A DNA stretch of 64,000 nucleotides, taken from a bacterium. Its GTDB lineage: Bacteria; Caldisericota; Caldisericia; Cryosericales; Cryosericaceae. Below are positions 1 through 9,455 of this stretch, one piece after another. The translations under genes were made by a program, and so were the position numbers. Under the pieces are notes generated by a model. The model saw only the letters and a program-made list of their open reading frames with translations, ran no database searches and was not told the DNA's origin. Numbering within the stretch: the first letter of the stretch is position 1; every line of letters starts with the position of its first letter. The stretch is from NCBI GenBank assembly GCA_021373025.1, contig JAJFTL010000022.1:216298-280297 (forward strand), given 5' to 3'.

Positions 1-534
1 ACGATAAACATCGAGGCTGGTCGGTTCGCACAGGACAACAAAATCGGGCCTGAAACCTTCCTTTTCGATCATGTGGACCGAGGAAAGTCCATCGCAGGTC
101 TCCTCAAGCACCGTACCAGAGATGTAGAGGGAGAAGCCATCGAGCAGGCCGAGCTGCTTTGCTATGGAGGCGCCATAGACCATGGAAGACATGGCTGCCT
201 TTTCATCGCTCGACCCCCGTCCATACAGCAGGTTGCCCTCAACGACCGCAGCAAATGGATCCATTCGCCAGTTCTCTCTGTCTTCGGCCCAGACAGTATC
301 GAGATGAGCATCATAGAGGATCTTGCGAGGTCCATTGCCTACCCTTCCGAGGATGTTGCCAATCCCATCTATGGTTACCTCATCAAAGTCAAGAGCCTGC
401 ATTTTGGCCTTGATGAGCATGACCAGGTTTTTTTCCTCCGTCGAATAGCTGCGCGTCTTGATAATGTCCTGGGCAAACTCCAGGATTTCGTGCTCGTACG
501 TACGTGCCAGTGTTTCGAACGCTTCAGTTGTCAC
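1..534 (-). CDS. M20-family metallopeptidase (YgeY/ArgE/DapE-like), C-terminus cut by window edge
   Basis: The N-terminal 178 codons are present and the gene runs off the left end. The product belongs to the zinc aminoacylase/peptidase M20 family, which hydrolyses N-acyl or peptide bonds of small substrates in the cytoplasm. The visible metal-site motifs are DAHLDTV, GRGSSDEKAAM and VLEETCDG, in the usual order. The pattern is closest to YgeY-type hydrolases, which I infer only from motif style. I chose the GTG at 534 because the protein after it (VTTEAFETLARTYEHEI) aligns with a normal M20 N-terminus, but its ribosome site is weak and the frame stays open to about 642. It is transcribed like the pbp1A gene upstream but separated from it by about 230 bases. 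Substrate is unknown. Confidence 0.8.
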   Translation of the reverse strand, partial: MTTEAFETLARTYEHEILEFAQDIIKTRSYSTEEKNLVMLIKAKMQALDFDEVTIDGIGNILGRVGNGPRKILYDAHLDTVWAEDRENWRMDPFAAVVEGNLLYGRGSSDEKAAMSSMVYGASIAKQLGLLDGFSLYISGTVLEETCDGLSSVHMIEKEGFRPDFVVLCEPTSLDVYR

Positions 535-765
535 GATAGTTGCTCGAGCGATAATAGCAGCACGAAGCCTGTACGCATACCACTGACCAGGCTGGGTGGA
601 GGGCTTTCGAGCGTACTCCTTTCTCCAGTGTTGGATAGGATGTCAAGCAGGGTCAGTCTACTGTATTCGCCTGAGAATACAATGGTCTGGAGGCACCCAG
701 TCACCTGGATTTGCTTGAGCGGAGACCATGCATTTGCAGGCGCTCAACATCGACCGCGTGGACCG

Positions 766-3216
766 CTATGGCTGTACCTGAACCATTGTGGCGAGCTGGA
801 AGATGGTATCGAGGGAAGCAGACCTCCCTACGACGACGATTTCCAGGGGCCCCGCCACTGTCGGCGCATAAGTGACCGTAACAGGGAGGGACAAAGCCGA
901 GGTGACGAGTGACCCTCCGATATACACGTCGAATGATGATGCGCCTGCTGCTGCGTTTTGGGTCACGTCGACACGGATAGTCGTCTGCTGTCCGACCTTG
1001 AATTGTTCTGGGAAGGCGGTGACTGATAGGGCACCCGAAGAGGTACCCCCCTGCTGGGCATAGACTTCCGTTGGCACCTGCTCTCGTCGCAGAGTCTTGA
1101 CGATAACCTGAGTGTCCGGCCAATCAGGTGGTGCGAGCTTGGTCGGGTCAATTGCGGCGAGCCGCACTGTCTGGAGGACCGGTGGATGAACCGTGCATGG
1201 TTCAGTCGGAATGTGATTTGACAGGAAATAGGCCGAATACGTAGACTTCGTGGGGCACACGTCCGTGGCAAGCAATCCCGAATCGGCACATACGGTGCGG
1301 ACAGAAACGCCACCTGGCTTTGGCCCAAAGTTTGTCTGCTTTTCCAGCGTGATCGCCCGCTGCATATAGGCTTTCCATGTCATCGCCGGGAAGCGGGATC
1401 CAGCATTTCTGATTGCAGACATATTTGCTCGTGCGGCATCTGCACCAACATGGATGACAGTGCAGAGTTCCGGCGTAAAGCCATCATACCAAGCATCATG
1501 CCAATCGTTGGTGCTCCCGGTCTTGCCGGCCGCCTGAAGTCCCTTGATACGAGCATTGGCAGTGTTCTCATAAACGCCACGCAGCATCTGTTGGACCAGC
1601 CAAGCGGTAGATGCGGGGATTACCTGTGTTGCAGCGAAGTTGTGCTGCTCAATGACGGTTCCATCCTGCGTTTCGATGCGTCGAATGGGATAGGGGGTGA
1701 TGCGCTTGCCACCATTGGCTATCGTGGAGTACGCTTCAACCATCTCAAGGGGTGTGATCTCAAAGCTGCCAATGGACAGAGATACATATGGCTTCAGAGG
1801 AGAAGTAACGCCCATTTTTCGTGCATAGTAGATAACTCTGTCGAGGCCTGCTCTCAGGGTAGTCTTGGCAGCGACGATGTTGGAGGATTCCTTGATGGCA
1901 TTGGCGATAGATATTCGGCCAAACCACTGATTTGTTCCCAGCCACTCGGGAGGATTCCATCCACCGAAGTCAGTAGGTTGCGAAGCCACGATCTCCGATG
2001 GAAAGGTCACCCCGTTATCGAATGCTGCCGTATAGTCAAACAGCTTGAATGTTGAACCGGGCTGGCGGGCCGCCAGCACGCGATTGAAGTTTGTCTCGTC
2101 ATAGTTTGTGCCTCCCACCATGGCCAGAATGTATCCAGTTCTGGGGTCAACACTCACCATGCCCACCTGAGGCTGGAAAACGCCAAGCGCATCCCGGTCG
2201 CTTTCGACAAAGACCTTGTCTTTCTTGGCCTGGTCCCATACCTTTTGAACGGCCGACATGGCAGCCTCTTGAAACTTGGGATCAATGGTCGTATAAATAC
2301 GCAGTCCACCCTGATAGAGCATTTCCTGCCCATATTCATCTTGGACAATCGACTTCACATAGTCGACAAACCACCCGATACTCCCGTAAGGAGACCGTAG
2401 GCCATTCTTCAGCGTCAGTTTTTCAGCGGCAGCCGCATCTGCCTGCTCTTGCGTCAGGTAGCCATTGCGAACCATCTTGTGGAGCACGAGTTGCTGCTGC
2501 TCCGTGGCCTTGGCCAGGTCGACGTATGGATTGTATGCCGAAGGCGCTGGAAGAACCCCGATGATCATGGCTGCCTGTGCAGCATCCAGATCTATCGCGT
2601 GGATGCCAAAGTACCCAAGAGCAGCAGCCTCGATGCCATACAGACCATTGCCGAAGTAGACATAGTTCAGGTACATGTTGAGGATTTCTTCCTTCGTGTA
2701 CTGCTGTTCCAGCCGATAGGCGACGATAATCTCCTTGATCTTTCTCGGAATGGTCACGTCCGTGTCGTGCAGAATTGCCTGGCGTGCAAGTTGCTGCGTG
2801 AGCGTGCTGGCACCTCGTATGCCCCTTCCGAGCAATGGATCGACGAACAGGCCCGCAATGATGCCGCGGATGTCGATGGGTCCGTGGCTGAAAAACCGTT
2901 CATCCTCCGATGCAATGAGACTCTTGATGGTGATCTCGGAGATTTCTGTAAGAGACTTTGGCAGACGATTCTCTGTAAAGTACACGGAAGACAGTAAATT
3001 GTCGTTGCGGTCAAACACCTGCGACGCCTTTGGGGTTTCAATAAATAGCGATCCGGCAGGAGGGACCTGGGTTGAATAGTGTGCGAACAAAAAAACGACG
3101 ACGCCGCCCCCGGCGATTCCAAGAGCCAGCAGCACAATGAGAATCCAGCCAGCCACGGACTTTAATCGAACGCGGCGACGACGCTGTTTGGGGGATGGGG
3201 TGCCTTCTGTGGTCAT
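766..3216 (-). CDS. Class A penicillin-binding protein (PBP1A family)
   Basis: A bifunctional peptidoglycan synthase of 816 residues that polymerises glycan chains and cross-links peptides outside the membrane. A basic N-terminus is followed by one membrane segment (about 21-44). The GT51 transglycosylase shows SEDERFFSHG (103-112) and GASTLTQQLA (135-144). The transpeptidase has STFK with the acylated serine near 388, SSN near 444-446 and KTGS near 565. The C-terminal 90 residues look like a beta-sandwich (Ig-like) extension. The frame is open further upstream, but the ATG at 3216 has an AGGAGG site 7 to 8 bases before it and gives the expected cytoplasmic tail. It lies 46 bases after the small gene at 3263-3769 and probably shares its promoter. 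Confidence 0.95.
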   Translation of the reverse strand: MTTEGTPSPKQRRRRVRLKSVAGWILIVLLALGIAGGGVVVFLFAHYSTQVPPAGSLFIETPKASQVFDRNDNLLSSVYFTENRLPKSLTEISEITIKSLIASEDERFFSHGPIDIRGIIAGLFVDPLLGRGIRGASTLTQQLARQAILHDTDVTIPRKIKEIIVAYRLEQQYTKEEILNMYLNYVYFGNGLYGIEAAALGYFGIHAIDLDAAQAAMIIGVLPAPSAYNPYVDLAKATEQQQLVLHKMVRNGYLTQEQADAAAAEKLTLKNGLRSPYGSIGWFVDYVKSIVQDEYGQEMLYQGGLRIYTTIDPKFQEAAMSAVQKVWDQAKKDKVFVESDRDALGVFQPQVGMVSVDPRTGYILAMVGGTNYDETNFNRVLAARQPGSTFKLFDYTAAFDNGVTFPSEIVASQPTDFGGWNPPEWLGTNQWFGRISIANAIKESSNIVAAKTTLRAGLDRVIYYARKMGVTSPLKPYVSLSIGSFEITPLEMVEAYSTIANGGKRITPYPIRRIETQDGTVIEQHNFAATQVIPASTAWLVQQMLRGVYENTANARIKGLQAAGKTGSTNDWHDAWYDGFTPELCTVIHVGADAARANMSAIRNAGSRFPAMTWKAYMQRAITLEKQTNFGPKPGGVSVRTVCADSGLLATDVCPTKSTYSAYFLSNHIPTEPCTVHPPVLQTVRLAAIDPTKLAPPDWPDTQVIVKTLRREQVPTEVYAQQGGTSSGALSVTAFPEQFKVGQQTTIRVDVTQNAAAGASSFDVYIGGSLVTSALSLPVTVTYAPTVAGPLEIVVVGRSASLDTIFQLATMVQVQP

Positions 3217-3262
3217 GTAAAGCCTCCTGGTGCCTGTTGAAAATGTCGGCGAACCTGTTTGA

Positions 3263-3769
3263 TTACGGACGCGATGCCTTGATGGCCTCCTTGCGGGCCG
3301 TGAAGTTCTGCAGGATGGTATCAAGACCCTTACGAATTTCTCTCAGTGTATCTCGCCGGCCCAGGTCCTTGGGCGACTCACACAGGGTCTCGAGCCGGTC
3401 AAGGGTATCGTAGATGATCGTCTCGAGGTTGTAGATACCGGACAGATAGTCCGTTGCAAGGTGCTCGCTCGAAAAGAAAGCGGTTTCGCCGTAGCTGACA
3501 AATTCGATCTTGTCTCGAAGCTCGTTTGTGGTCCGCAGAATTTGTGATAGGTCATCGACAATCGAGGTTTCGGCGTCGTTTGCCTTCTCGATCACGTCCG
3601 ACAAGATGTCCCTGAGATCATCAAGCTTGAGGACCATTGTATCGCGCACCATCTTGTCAGCTGCCCGGCGCTGCTCTCTGCCGGAGTACCCCACAAAGCC
3701 GGGAATGCGAGCTGTCAGTTCTGTAAACCAGTCACGTGGCGCGCTTCCTGAATTAGCTTCACTTTCCAT
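3263..3769 (-). CDS. Conserved hypothetical protein, helical, IPGxxGYxxxExRRxADK motif
   Basis: 168 residues with no signal peptide or membrane segment. Near the N-terminus is a motif of the form IPGFVGYSGREQRRAADKMV. I have seen this pattern in small uncharacterised bacterial proteins, but I know no function for it. The rest is predicted to be long amphipathic helices rich in Asp, Glu, Arg and Leu, suggesting a coiled or helical-bundle protein. The start ATG has a GGGAGAT ribosome site. It is the first gene after a divergent promoter shared with clpC and lies directly before the PBP1A gene, so it may be co-expressed with wall synthesis. Function unknown. Confidence 0.7.
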   Translation of the reverse strand: MESEANSGSAPRDWFTELTARIPGFVGYSGREQRRAADKMVRDTMVLKLDDLRDILSDVIEKANDAETSIVDDLSQILRTTNELRDKIEFVSYGETAFFSSEHLATDYLSGIYNLETIIYDTLDRLETLCESPKDLGRRDTLREIRKGLDTILQNFTARKEAIKASRP

Positions 3770-3805
3770 GGCATCTCCCTATGCGCACGACGGTATCACA
3801 GGTGC

Positions 3806-3834
3806 ATTCTATACGTGATAAGTATACAAGTCAA
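3806..3834 (-). promoter_or_regulatory. Predicted sigma-70 promoter for the 3769-766 operon
   Basis: On the minus strand TTGACT (3834-3829) and TAGAAT (3811-3806) are separated by 17 bases, about 37 bases before the start at 3769. Both hexamers match consensus at five of six positions. Confidence 0.6.
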
Positions 3835-3870
3835 ACAGTAACGTCACCCGCTACTGCTGTGACCGGACGT

Positions 3871-3898
3871 TTGACGAATGCCAGAGCGGTGGTAAACT
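3871..3898 (+). promoter_or_regulatory. Predicted sigma-70 promoter for clpC-lepA-hemW
   Basis: TTGACG (3871-3876) and TAAACT (3893-3898) with a 16-base spacer, about 78 bases before the clpC start. The -35 is strong and the -10 moderate. No CtsR-type direct repeat or CIRCE inverted repeat is visible between it and clpC. Confidence 0.5.
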
Positions 3899-3975
3899 AT
3901 AAGCGACCCAGAGACAGATCACAACCTGGCTTCTTGTTGGGTCGGGCATTGTGCTGGGAACGGAGGTATGGATTC

Positions 3976-6447
3976 ATGAATTGGGCAAACTTGACAGAAC
4001 GAGCTCAAAAGGCGGTCTGGATGGCCCAGGAGTCCGCCAGTTCGCTTGGCAACGACTTTCTGGATACTGACCATCTTCTGATAGGTCTTGCGAAACTCGA
4101 GGAAGGCATCGCCTACGAGGCCATGGTCGCCAGTGGGATTGACCTTCACAAACTCGTCGATTATATTTCGGATCAGGTGAGGGGAGTTAGACACAATAAC
4201 TTCCTTGGGAGAAATGACGAAATCATATTGACTCCCCGGGCAAAAAAGGTCTTGGACCTTGCTGAGCGGGAGGCCATTAATCTGGGCGACGGCTACATCT
4301 CGACGGAACACATTCTTCTGGCCATCGTGCATGAGGGTGGCGGTGTGGGCGTACGCAATTTGGAGGATGAGGGAGTAGATATTTCCAAGTTGGTCAACAC
4401 CATTCTCTCGTTACGGGGTACAGAGCATACGGCTGAGTCGCAGCATGCTGGACATCAGCCCAGACAGCGCACCAAGACGCCGACCCTGGACCAGTACAGC
4501 CGAGATTTGACGGAGATGGCACGACAGGGCAAGCTTGATCCCGTTATCGGCCGTGAAAAAGAAATGGAGCGGCTCCTGCAGATCCTGCTGCGAAGGACAA
4601 AAAACAATCCTGTCCTCATTGGTGACCCAGGTGTCGGCAAGACTGCCATTGTTGAGGGATTGGCACGCAAGATCGCTGAAGGCCAGGTGCCGGAGCTCCT
4701 TAAGAACAAGAGGGTCCTTGCACTCGACATTCCGAGCCTCGTTGCTGGAACAAAGTATCGTGGTGAATTTGAAGACCGCATGAAGAAGTTCCTTGCCGAA
4801 ATGAAAACCGCCGGCAATACAGTGATTCTTTTCATTGATGAATTGCACAATGTCGTAGGGGCTGGTTCGGCAGAAGGCAGCTCGATCGATGCAGCCAATA
4901 TCCTGAAGCCTGCTCTTTCCAGGGGTGAGCTTCAGACAATCGGAGCTACTACGCTTGGAGACTATCACAAATACATCGAGAAGGATCCCGCTCTTGAACG
5001 GAGGTTTCAGCCTATTGTCGTCAACGAGGCGACCATACCGGAGTCCATCGAGATTCTCAAGGGACTGAGGGATCGATATGAGGCACACCATCAGGTGACG
5101 ATTACGGACGCGGCCATCGATGCTGCCGTGCGACTGTCTGTGAAGTACATCACCAGCAGGTTCCTGCCTGACAAGGCAGTGGATCTGATGGATGAAGCGA
5201 GCGCGAAAGTGAGGCTTGCATGCGCGGTTCCAAGCGATGAGTATCGCCTTCTGCAAGATGAGCTTGACAAGATTGAGCGAGAGAAGGACGAGGCTATTCG
5301 CAACCAGGAATTTGAAAAGGCGGCTGGTCTCCGTGATCAGGAGCGTGATGTTCACGACAGAATCGAGAATATGAAGGGCAACTCTCTGGTTTCGTCAGCG
5401 TCTCGGGAGGCGGTCGTCGGTCCCGATGACATCCGTGCCGTCGTAGCGCTGTGGACCAGTATTCCTGTAGAGCGGCTCGCAGAGGATGAACGAGAGAAAC
5501 TGCTTCACCTCGAGGATGCTCTCAAGGCAAGAGTCGTCGGACAGGATCACGCTGTGGCACTCGTGGCCGAGGCTTTGAGGCGTTCACGTGCAGGTCTCAA
5601 GCACCCCACGAAGCCTGTTGGCTCATTCCTCTTTCTTGGCCCGACCGGAGTGGGCAAGACAGAGTTGGCGCGCGTGTTAGCCGAGGAGCTGTTTGGTACC
5701 GAATCATCACTGATTCGCCTCGACATGAGCGAGTACATGGAGAAGTTCGCCGTGTCGCGGCTTGTTGGTGCTCCACCCGGCTATGTCGGGTATGAGGAGG
5801 GTGGCCAGTTGACCGAGGCCGTGAGGCGCCGCCCGTTTAGCATCGTTCTCTTCGATGAGATTGAGAAGGCCCACCCAGATGTCTTTGACATTTTGCTTCA
5901 GATTATGGACGATGGGCGGCTCACTGATTCCAGCGGTAGGACGGTCGACTTCCGGAATGCCGTGATCATCATGACAAGCAACATCGGCGGAGGATATAAT
6001 CGCATGGAGAGCCTCGGCTTCAAGCTACCGGGAGAAAAAGGGGAGGCAGAAGCGCACGCTGCATCGATGATGGACGAACTCAAGCACGGCTTCAAGCCTG
6101 AGTTTCTTAACCGCATCGACGAGATTGTCGTATTCAACCAGCTGTCAATTGAGGACATCGAGAAGATCGTTGGGATTCTCCTGAAGAGAGTGACTCGCGA
6201 GATCGAGGAGGAAGACATGCACCTTCAGTTCACCCCCGAACTCGTGTCGTATCTCGCGCACAAGGGATTCAGCCCGGAGTATGGTGCTCGGCCATTGCTG
6301 AGACTGATCCAGCATGAAGTGGAAAATGAGCTTTCGTATCGGATACTGCAGGGTGTGTTCAAGCATGGAGACACGATTGCCGTAACAAGCGATGGCCAGA
6401 AGGTGATCTTCGAACTGCCGCAGAAAGAAAGTGTTCCAGCACAATAG
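3976..6447 (+). CDS. clpC: ATP-dependent Clp protease ATPase subunit ClpC
   Basis: 823 residues, a two-ring AAA+ unfoldase that feeds substrates to ClpP. The Clp_N double repeat covers about 1-150. The first ATPase has Walker A GDPGVGKT (216-223) and Walker B LFIDELH. A UVR motif lies near 436 (EAIRNQEFEKAAGLRDQE), which separates ClpC from ClpA and ClpB. The second ATPase has GPTGVGKT at about 555. I chose the ATG at 3976 because a GGAGGT site sits 8 bases upstream and the product starts at the canonical Clp_N sequence; the frame itself is open to 3781. It is followed after 9 bases by lepA. The usual partners mcsA, mcsB and ctsR are absent here. Confidence 0.97.
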   Translation: MNWANLTERAQKAVWMAQESASSLGNDFLDTDHLLIGLAKLEEGIAYEAMVASGIDLHKLVDYISDQVRGVRHNNFLGRNDEIILTPRAKKVLDLAEREAINLGDGYISTEHILLAIVHEGGGVGVRNLEDEGVDISKLVNTILSLRGTEHTAESQHAGHQPRQRTKTPTLDQYSRDLTEMARQGKLDPVIGREKEMERLLQILLRRTKNNPVLIGDPGVGKTAIVEGLARKIAEGQVPELLKNKRVLALDIPSLVAGTKYRGEFEDRMKKFLAEMKTAGNTVILFIDELHNVVGAGSAEGSSIDAANILKPALSRGELQTIGATTLGDYHKYIEKDPALERRFQPIVVNEATIPESIEILKGLRDRYEAHHQVTITDAAIDAAVRLSVKYITSRFLPDKAVDLMDEASAKVRLACAVPSDEYRLLQDELDKIEREKDEAIRNQEFEKAAGLRDQERDVHDRIENMKGNSLVSSASREAVVGPDDIRAVVALWTSIPVERLAEDEREKLLHLEDALKARVVGQDHAVALVAEALRRSRAGLKHPTKPVGSFLFLGPTGVGKTELARVLAEELFGTESSLIRLDMSEYMEKFAVSRLVGAPPGYVGYEEGGQLTEAVRRRPFSIVLFDEIEKAHPDVFDILLQIMDDGRLTDSSGRTVDFRNAVIIMTSNIGGGYNRMESLGFKLPGEKGEAEAHAASMMDELKHGFKPEFLNRIDEIVVFNQLSIEDIEKIVGILLKRVTREIEEEDMHLQFTPELVSYLAHKGFSPEYGARPLLRLIQHEVENELSYRILQGVFKHGDTIAVTSDGQKVIFELPQKESVPAQ

Positions 6448-6456
6448 GCTGGAGCA

Positions 6457-8262
6457 ATGGATTCGAAGCGCATTCGGAATTTCTGTATTATCGCGCACAT
6501 CGACCACGGAAAGTCGACACTAGCGGATCGCTTTCTTGAGCGGGCTGGGTTCATTCTCAAGAATAAGGGTGACCAGGTGCTTGACCAGATGGACCTTGAG
6601 AAGGAACGCGGCATTACGATCAAGGCTCATCCCATTCGTCTGACCTTCGCGGCACTGGACGGATCGCCTGTAATATTCAATCTCATCGATACTCCCGGGC
6701 ACGTCGACTTCAACTACGAAGTCTCGCGCAGTATAGCTGCCTGTGAGGGAGCGGTCTTGGTGGTCGATGCCACGCAGGGTGTTGAGGCCCAGACTGTTGC
6801 AAACACGTATCTTGCACTGAATCACAATCTCACGATCATCACTGCTATCAACAAGATCGACCTCCCGAACGCCGATGTGCCCGAGACAAAGCGGGAGATT
6901 GAGGAAATCATCGGAATCGATGCTTCTGATGCGTCTCTTGTGAGTGCAAAGTCTGGACTTGGTGTAGACGAGTTACTGCGCGCTATCGAGGAGAAGATCC
7001 CCCCTCCTTCGGGAGACGCTCTTGCGCCTCTGAGGTGCCTTGTGTTCGACTCTCATTTCGACACCTACAAGGGCGTCGTCGTTCACATCAGAGTCTTCGA
7101 CGGAACAATTCGGAAGGGAGACCGGATACGATTTATGGCCACCGGGAGCGAGTTTGATGTCGTCGAGGTGGGCTACTTCGAGTTGACGCCTGTGGTGACC
7201 GATGTGCTGAGTGCTGGAGAGGTAGGCTATCTTGCGGCAGTGATCAGGGTCCCTGCGGAGGTGCATATTGGTGACACTATAACAGGAGCACTGCGACAGA
7301 CAGCCGAGCCGATACCTGGCTACAGGCCGGTGCTTCCCATGGTCTTTGCCGGGCTGTACCCGATCGATGCCAACGACTATGAGAGTCTGAAGTCATCGCT
7401 GCAGCGTCTGCAGCTCAACGATGCTTCGCTCACCTTTGAGCCTGAATCCTCCGGAGCGCTTGGGTTTGGATTTCGCTGTGGATTCAGTGGACTTCTGCAC
7501 CTGGACGTGATCACGGAACGGCTTCGCCGCGAGTATGGACAGGATATCATTGTGACCGTTCCAAACGTGCGCTATCGCATCATCAAGCGCAATACCGGGG
7601 AAGAGGTGTTTGCTGACAGCCCCTCGAAGTTTCCTCCGTTGGGCGAAATCGATCATATCGAGGAGCCGTTTGTCAAGGCCGAGATCGTGGTGCCGCACGA
7701 GGCCATCGGTGACGTCATGGAACTGGCAAACAAGCGCAGAGGCATCTACGTCAATATGTCCTATCCTGAAAGCCGACGCGCGGTCCTGGAATACGAACTG
7801 CCCCTTTCAGAAATTATCACAGATTTCTTCGACCGACTCAAGTCAATCACCAAGGGCTATGGAACCCTTGACTACGTGCTGGCCGGATATCGCAAGGAAC
7901 GATTGGCCAAAGTAGACGTGCTGGTGAATGGGACGCCGGTAGACGCGCTGTCTTTCGTGGCACATGAAGACGAGGTCCAGCATATCGCGAGATCCATGCT
8001 GCAGCGTCTGAGGAAGTACGTTCCGCGGCAGATGTATGAAGTGGCACTGCAGGCCGCGATCGGCGGAAAGATTGTGGCACGGGAGAACATTGTGCAGCTG
8101 CGCAAGGATGTTCTTGCAAAGTGCTATGGGGGAGACGTCACGCGCAAGCGCAAGCTGCTGGAAAAGCAGAAAGAGGGGAAGAAGAAGATGAAGCAGATCG
8201 GCAAGGTAAGCATTCCTCAGGAGGCATTTCTCTCCATCCTGAAGCGTGAATCAGACGACTAG
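6457..8262 (+). CDS. lepA: Elongation factor 4 (LepA) GTPase
   Basis: 601 residues, a ribosome-bound translational GTPase that back-translocates or rescues stalled ribosomes. The G1 motif AHIDHGKST is at about 13-21, G3 is DTPGHVDF and G4 is NKID. EF-G-like domains II, III and V follow, and the LepA-specific C-terminal domain ends in a lysine-rich stretch. Length is normal for the family. Its start is 9 bases after the clpC stop, with CTGGAG as ribosome site, and its end overlaps hemW by 17 bases, so the three genes form one operon. LepA followed by HemW is a common bacterial pairing. Confidence 0.97.
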   Translation: MDSKRIRNFCIIAHIDHGKSTLADRFLERAGFILKNKGDQVLDQMDLEKERGITIKAHPIRLTFAALDGSPVIFNLIDTPGHVDFNYEVSRSIAACEGAVLVVDATQGVEAQTVANTYLALNHNLTIITAINKIDLPNADVPETKREIEEIIGIDASDASLVSAKSGLGVDELLRAIEEKIPPPSGDALAPLRCLVFDSHFDTYKGVVVHIRVFDGTIRKGDRIRFMATGSEFDVVEVGYFELTPVVTDVLSAGEVGYLAAVIRVPAEVHIGDTITGALRQTAEPIPGYRPVLPMVFAGLYPIDANDYESLKSSLQRLQLNDASLTFEPESSGALGFGFRCGFSGLLHLDVITERLRREYGQDIIVTVPNVRYRIIKRNTGEEVFADSPSKFPPLGEIDHIEEPFVKAEIVVPHEAIGDVMELANKRRGIYVNMSYPESRRAVLEYELPLSEIITDFFDRLKSITKGYGTLDYVLAGYRKERLAKVDVLVNGTPVDALSFVAHEDEVQHIARSMLQRLRKYVPRQMYEVALQAAIGGKIVARENIVQLRKDVLAKCYGGDVTRKRKLLEKQKEGKKKMKQIGKVSIPQEAFLSILKRESDD

Positions 8263-9400
8263 GCCGCTTGGCATCTACATTCACATTCCCTTCTGTCGTC
8301 GCAGGTGTACGTATTGCGATTTTCTTTCTATCGGGGGCTCTCAACGGGTGCCTGACACCTATGTCGATGCCATCCTGTCGGAATGGACCATGTGGAAGCA
8401 AAGACTGGCTGGGCAGGGGTATCGCCTACAGTCTATTTACCTGGGTGGAGGGACGCCATCCTTGTTGGACCCGCTCCAGGTCGGGCGGGTCATTGAGGCG
8501 ATGCGGTCTGCCCTGCCCGAGGCTGCGGATGACGAGATCACACTGGAGGCGAATCCGGATAGCTTGGACGGCGAACGGATCCGGCGTTTCGTTGAGGCGG
8601 GAGTCAACAGATTGAGCGTTGGCGTGCAGAGCTTCAGCGATCGGACGCTCAAGACGCTGGGACGGCTGCACGAGGCAGCACAGGCTGAACGCGTTCTTAG
8701 AGAGGCTCGGCAGGCTGGGGTTCAGAATCTCTCTCTGGACTTGATGTATGGACTCCCCGGGTCTGGGCTGGACGAGGAGATCTCCTCGCTCAGGCACGCC
8801 GTTGAACTGGGGCCCGATCATATCTCATGGTATAACCTGACGCTGGCAGCGGGCACTCCTCTGGCCAGGATGGCTTCTGATGGAGAAGTGGTGATGCCAG
8901 ACGATGACATGGTCCTCGAGACCATGCAGAATGGGTGGGCGCTTCTTGAGGCCAGCGGCTACGAGCACTATGAAATCTCGAATTTCGCTCGCCCTGGTTA
9001 TGCATCGCGCCACAATCTTGCGTACTGGTTGTCCACGGAATATGTTGGCTTGGGTCTGGGAGCGTCAGGATTTGTATCTGGCAGGCGCTGGACGAATATT
9101 GACGAGATGAACGACTACAATGAAGCCATCTCTCAGCAGAGATTCCCTGTTGCATATGAGGAGCGTCTTGGGGGTAGGTCCCGTGAGGGAGAGTATGCCA
9201 TGCTACGCCTGCGCTTGCCGGGCAGCGGCCTCGAGTTCGCTGCATTTACGGATATGTTTCACGAGGATGCACGCGTCGTGTTCAGAGAAGAACTAGCTTG
9301 GCTTGCGGCAGAGCAATTGATCGTGCTGTCAGAAGACAAAGCGGTATGTACCCAAAAGGGTCTTGAATTGAACAATCTTGTCGCTGAGGTTCTTGTCTGA
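8246..9400 (+). CDS. hemW: HemW-type radical SAM protein (heme chaperone / coproporphyrinogen-III-oxidase-like)
   Basis: 384 residues. The radical SAM cluster motif CRRRCTYC (C17, C21, C24) sits right after the typical IYIHIPFC start, followed by LGGGTPS. The C-terminal HemN-like domain is present. HemW binds heme and is thought to insert it into proteins. True HemN oxidases carry an extra N-terminal extension that is missing here, so HemW is the better call. The GTG start lies inside the lepA 3' end with weak spacing, typical of translational coupling. The gene faces ychF. Confidence 0.9.
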   Translation: MNQTTRPLGIYIHIPFCRRRCTYCDFLSIGGSQRVPDTYVDAILSEWTMWKQRLAGQGYRLQSIYLGGGTPSLLDPLQVGRVIEAMRSALPEAADDEITLEANPDSLDGERIRRFVEAGVNRLSVGVQSFSDRTLKTLGRLHEAAQAERVLREARQAGVQNLSLDLMYGLPGSGLDEEISSLRHAVELGPDHISWYNLTLAAGTPLARMASDGEVVMPDDDMVLETMQNGWALLEASGYEHYEISNFARPGYASRHNLAYWLSTEYVGLGLGASGFVSGRRWTNIDEMNDYNEAISQQRFPVAYEERLGGRSREGEYAMLRLRLPGSGLEFAAFTDMFHEDARVVFREELAWLAAEQLIVLSEDKAVCTQKGLELNNLVAEVLV

Positions 9401-9419
9401 AGAGAACGTCAATGCATGA

Positions 9420-9455
9420 CACTGGCCAGTAGCCTTGCATCCACACTGGTCAGTG
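9420..9455. terminator. Imperfect inverted repeat between convergent hemW and ychF
   Basis: CACTGGCCAGT (9420-9430) pairs with ACTGGTCAGTG (9445-9455) with one G-U type mismatch and a 14-base loop. It overlaps the ychF stop codon. There is no T-run, so termination is only suggested by its position between two converging genes. Confidence 0.35.

Noticed and set aside
662..681. TGTATTC-GCCTGA-GAATACA inverted repeat downstream of pbp1A
   Set aside because: Short stem, no T-run and no partner copy; not enough to call terminator or operator.
73..912. Open plus-strand frame of 279 codons
   Set aside because: It lies antisense to the M20 peptidase and the pbp1A end, and its protein has no family character.
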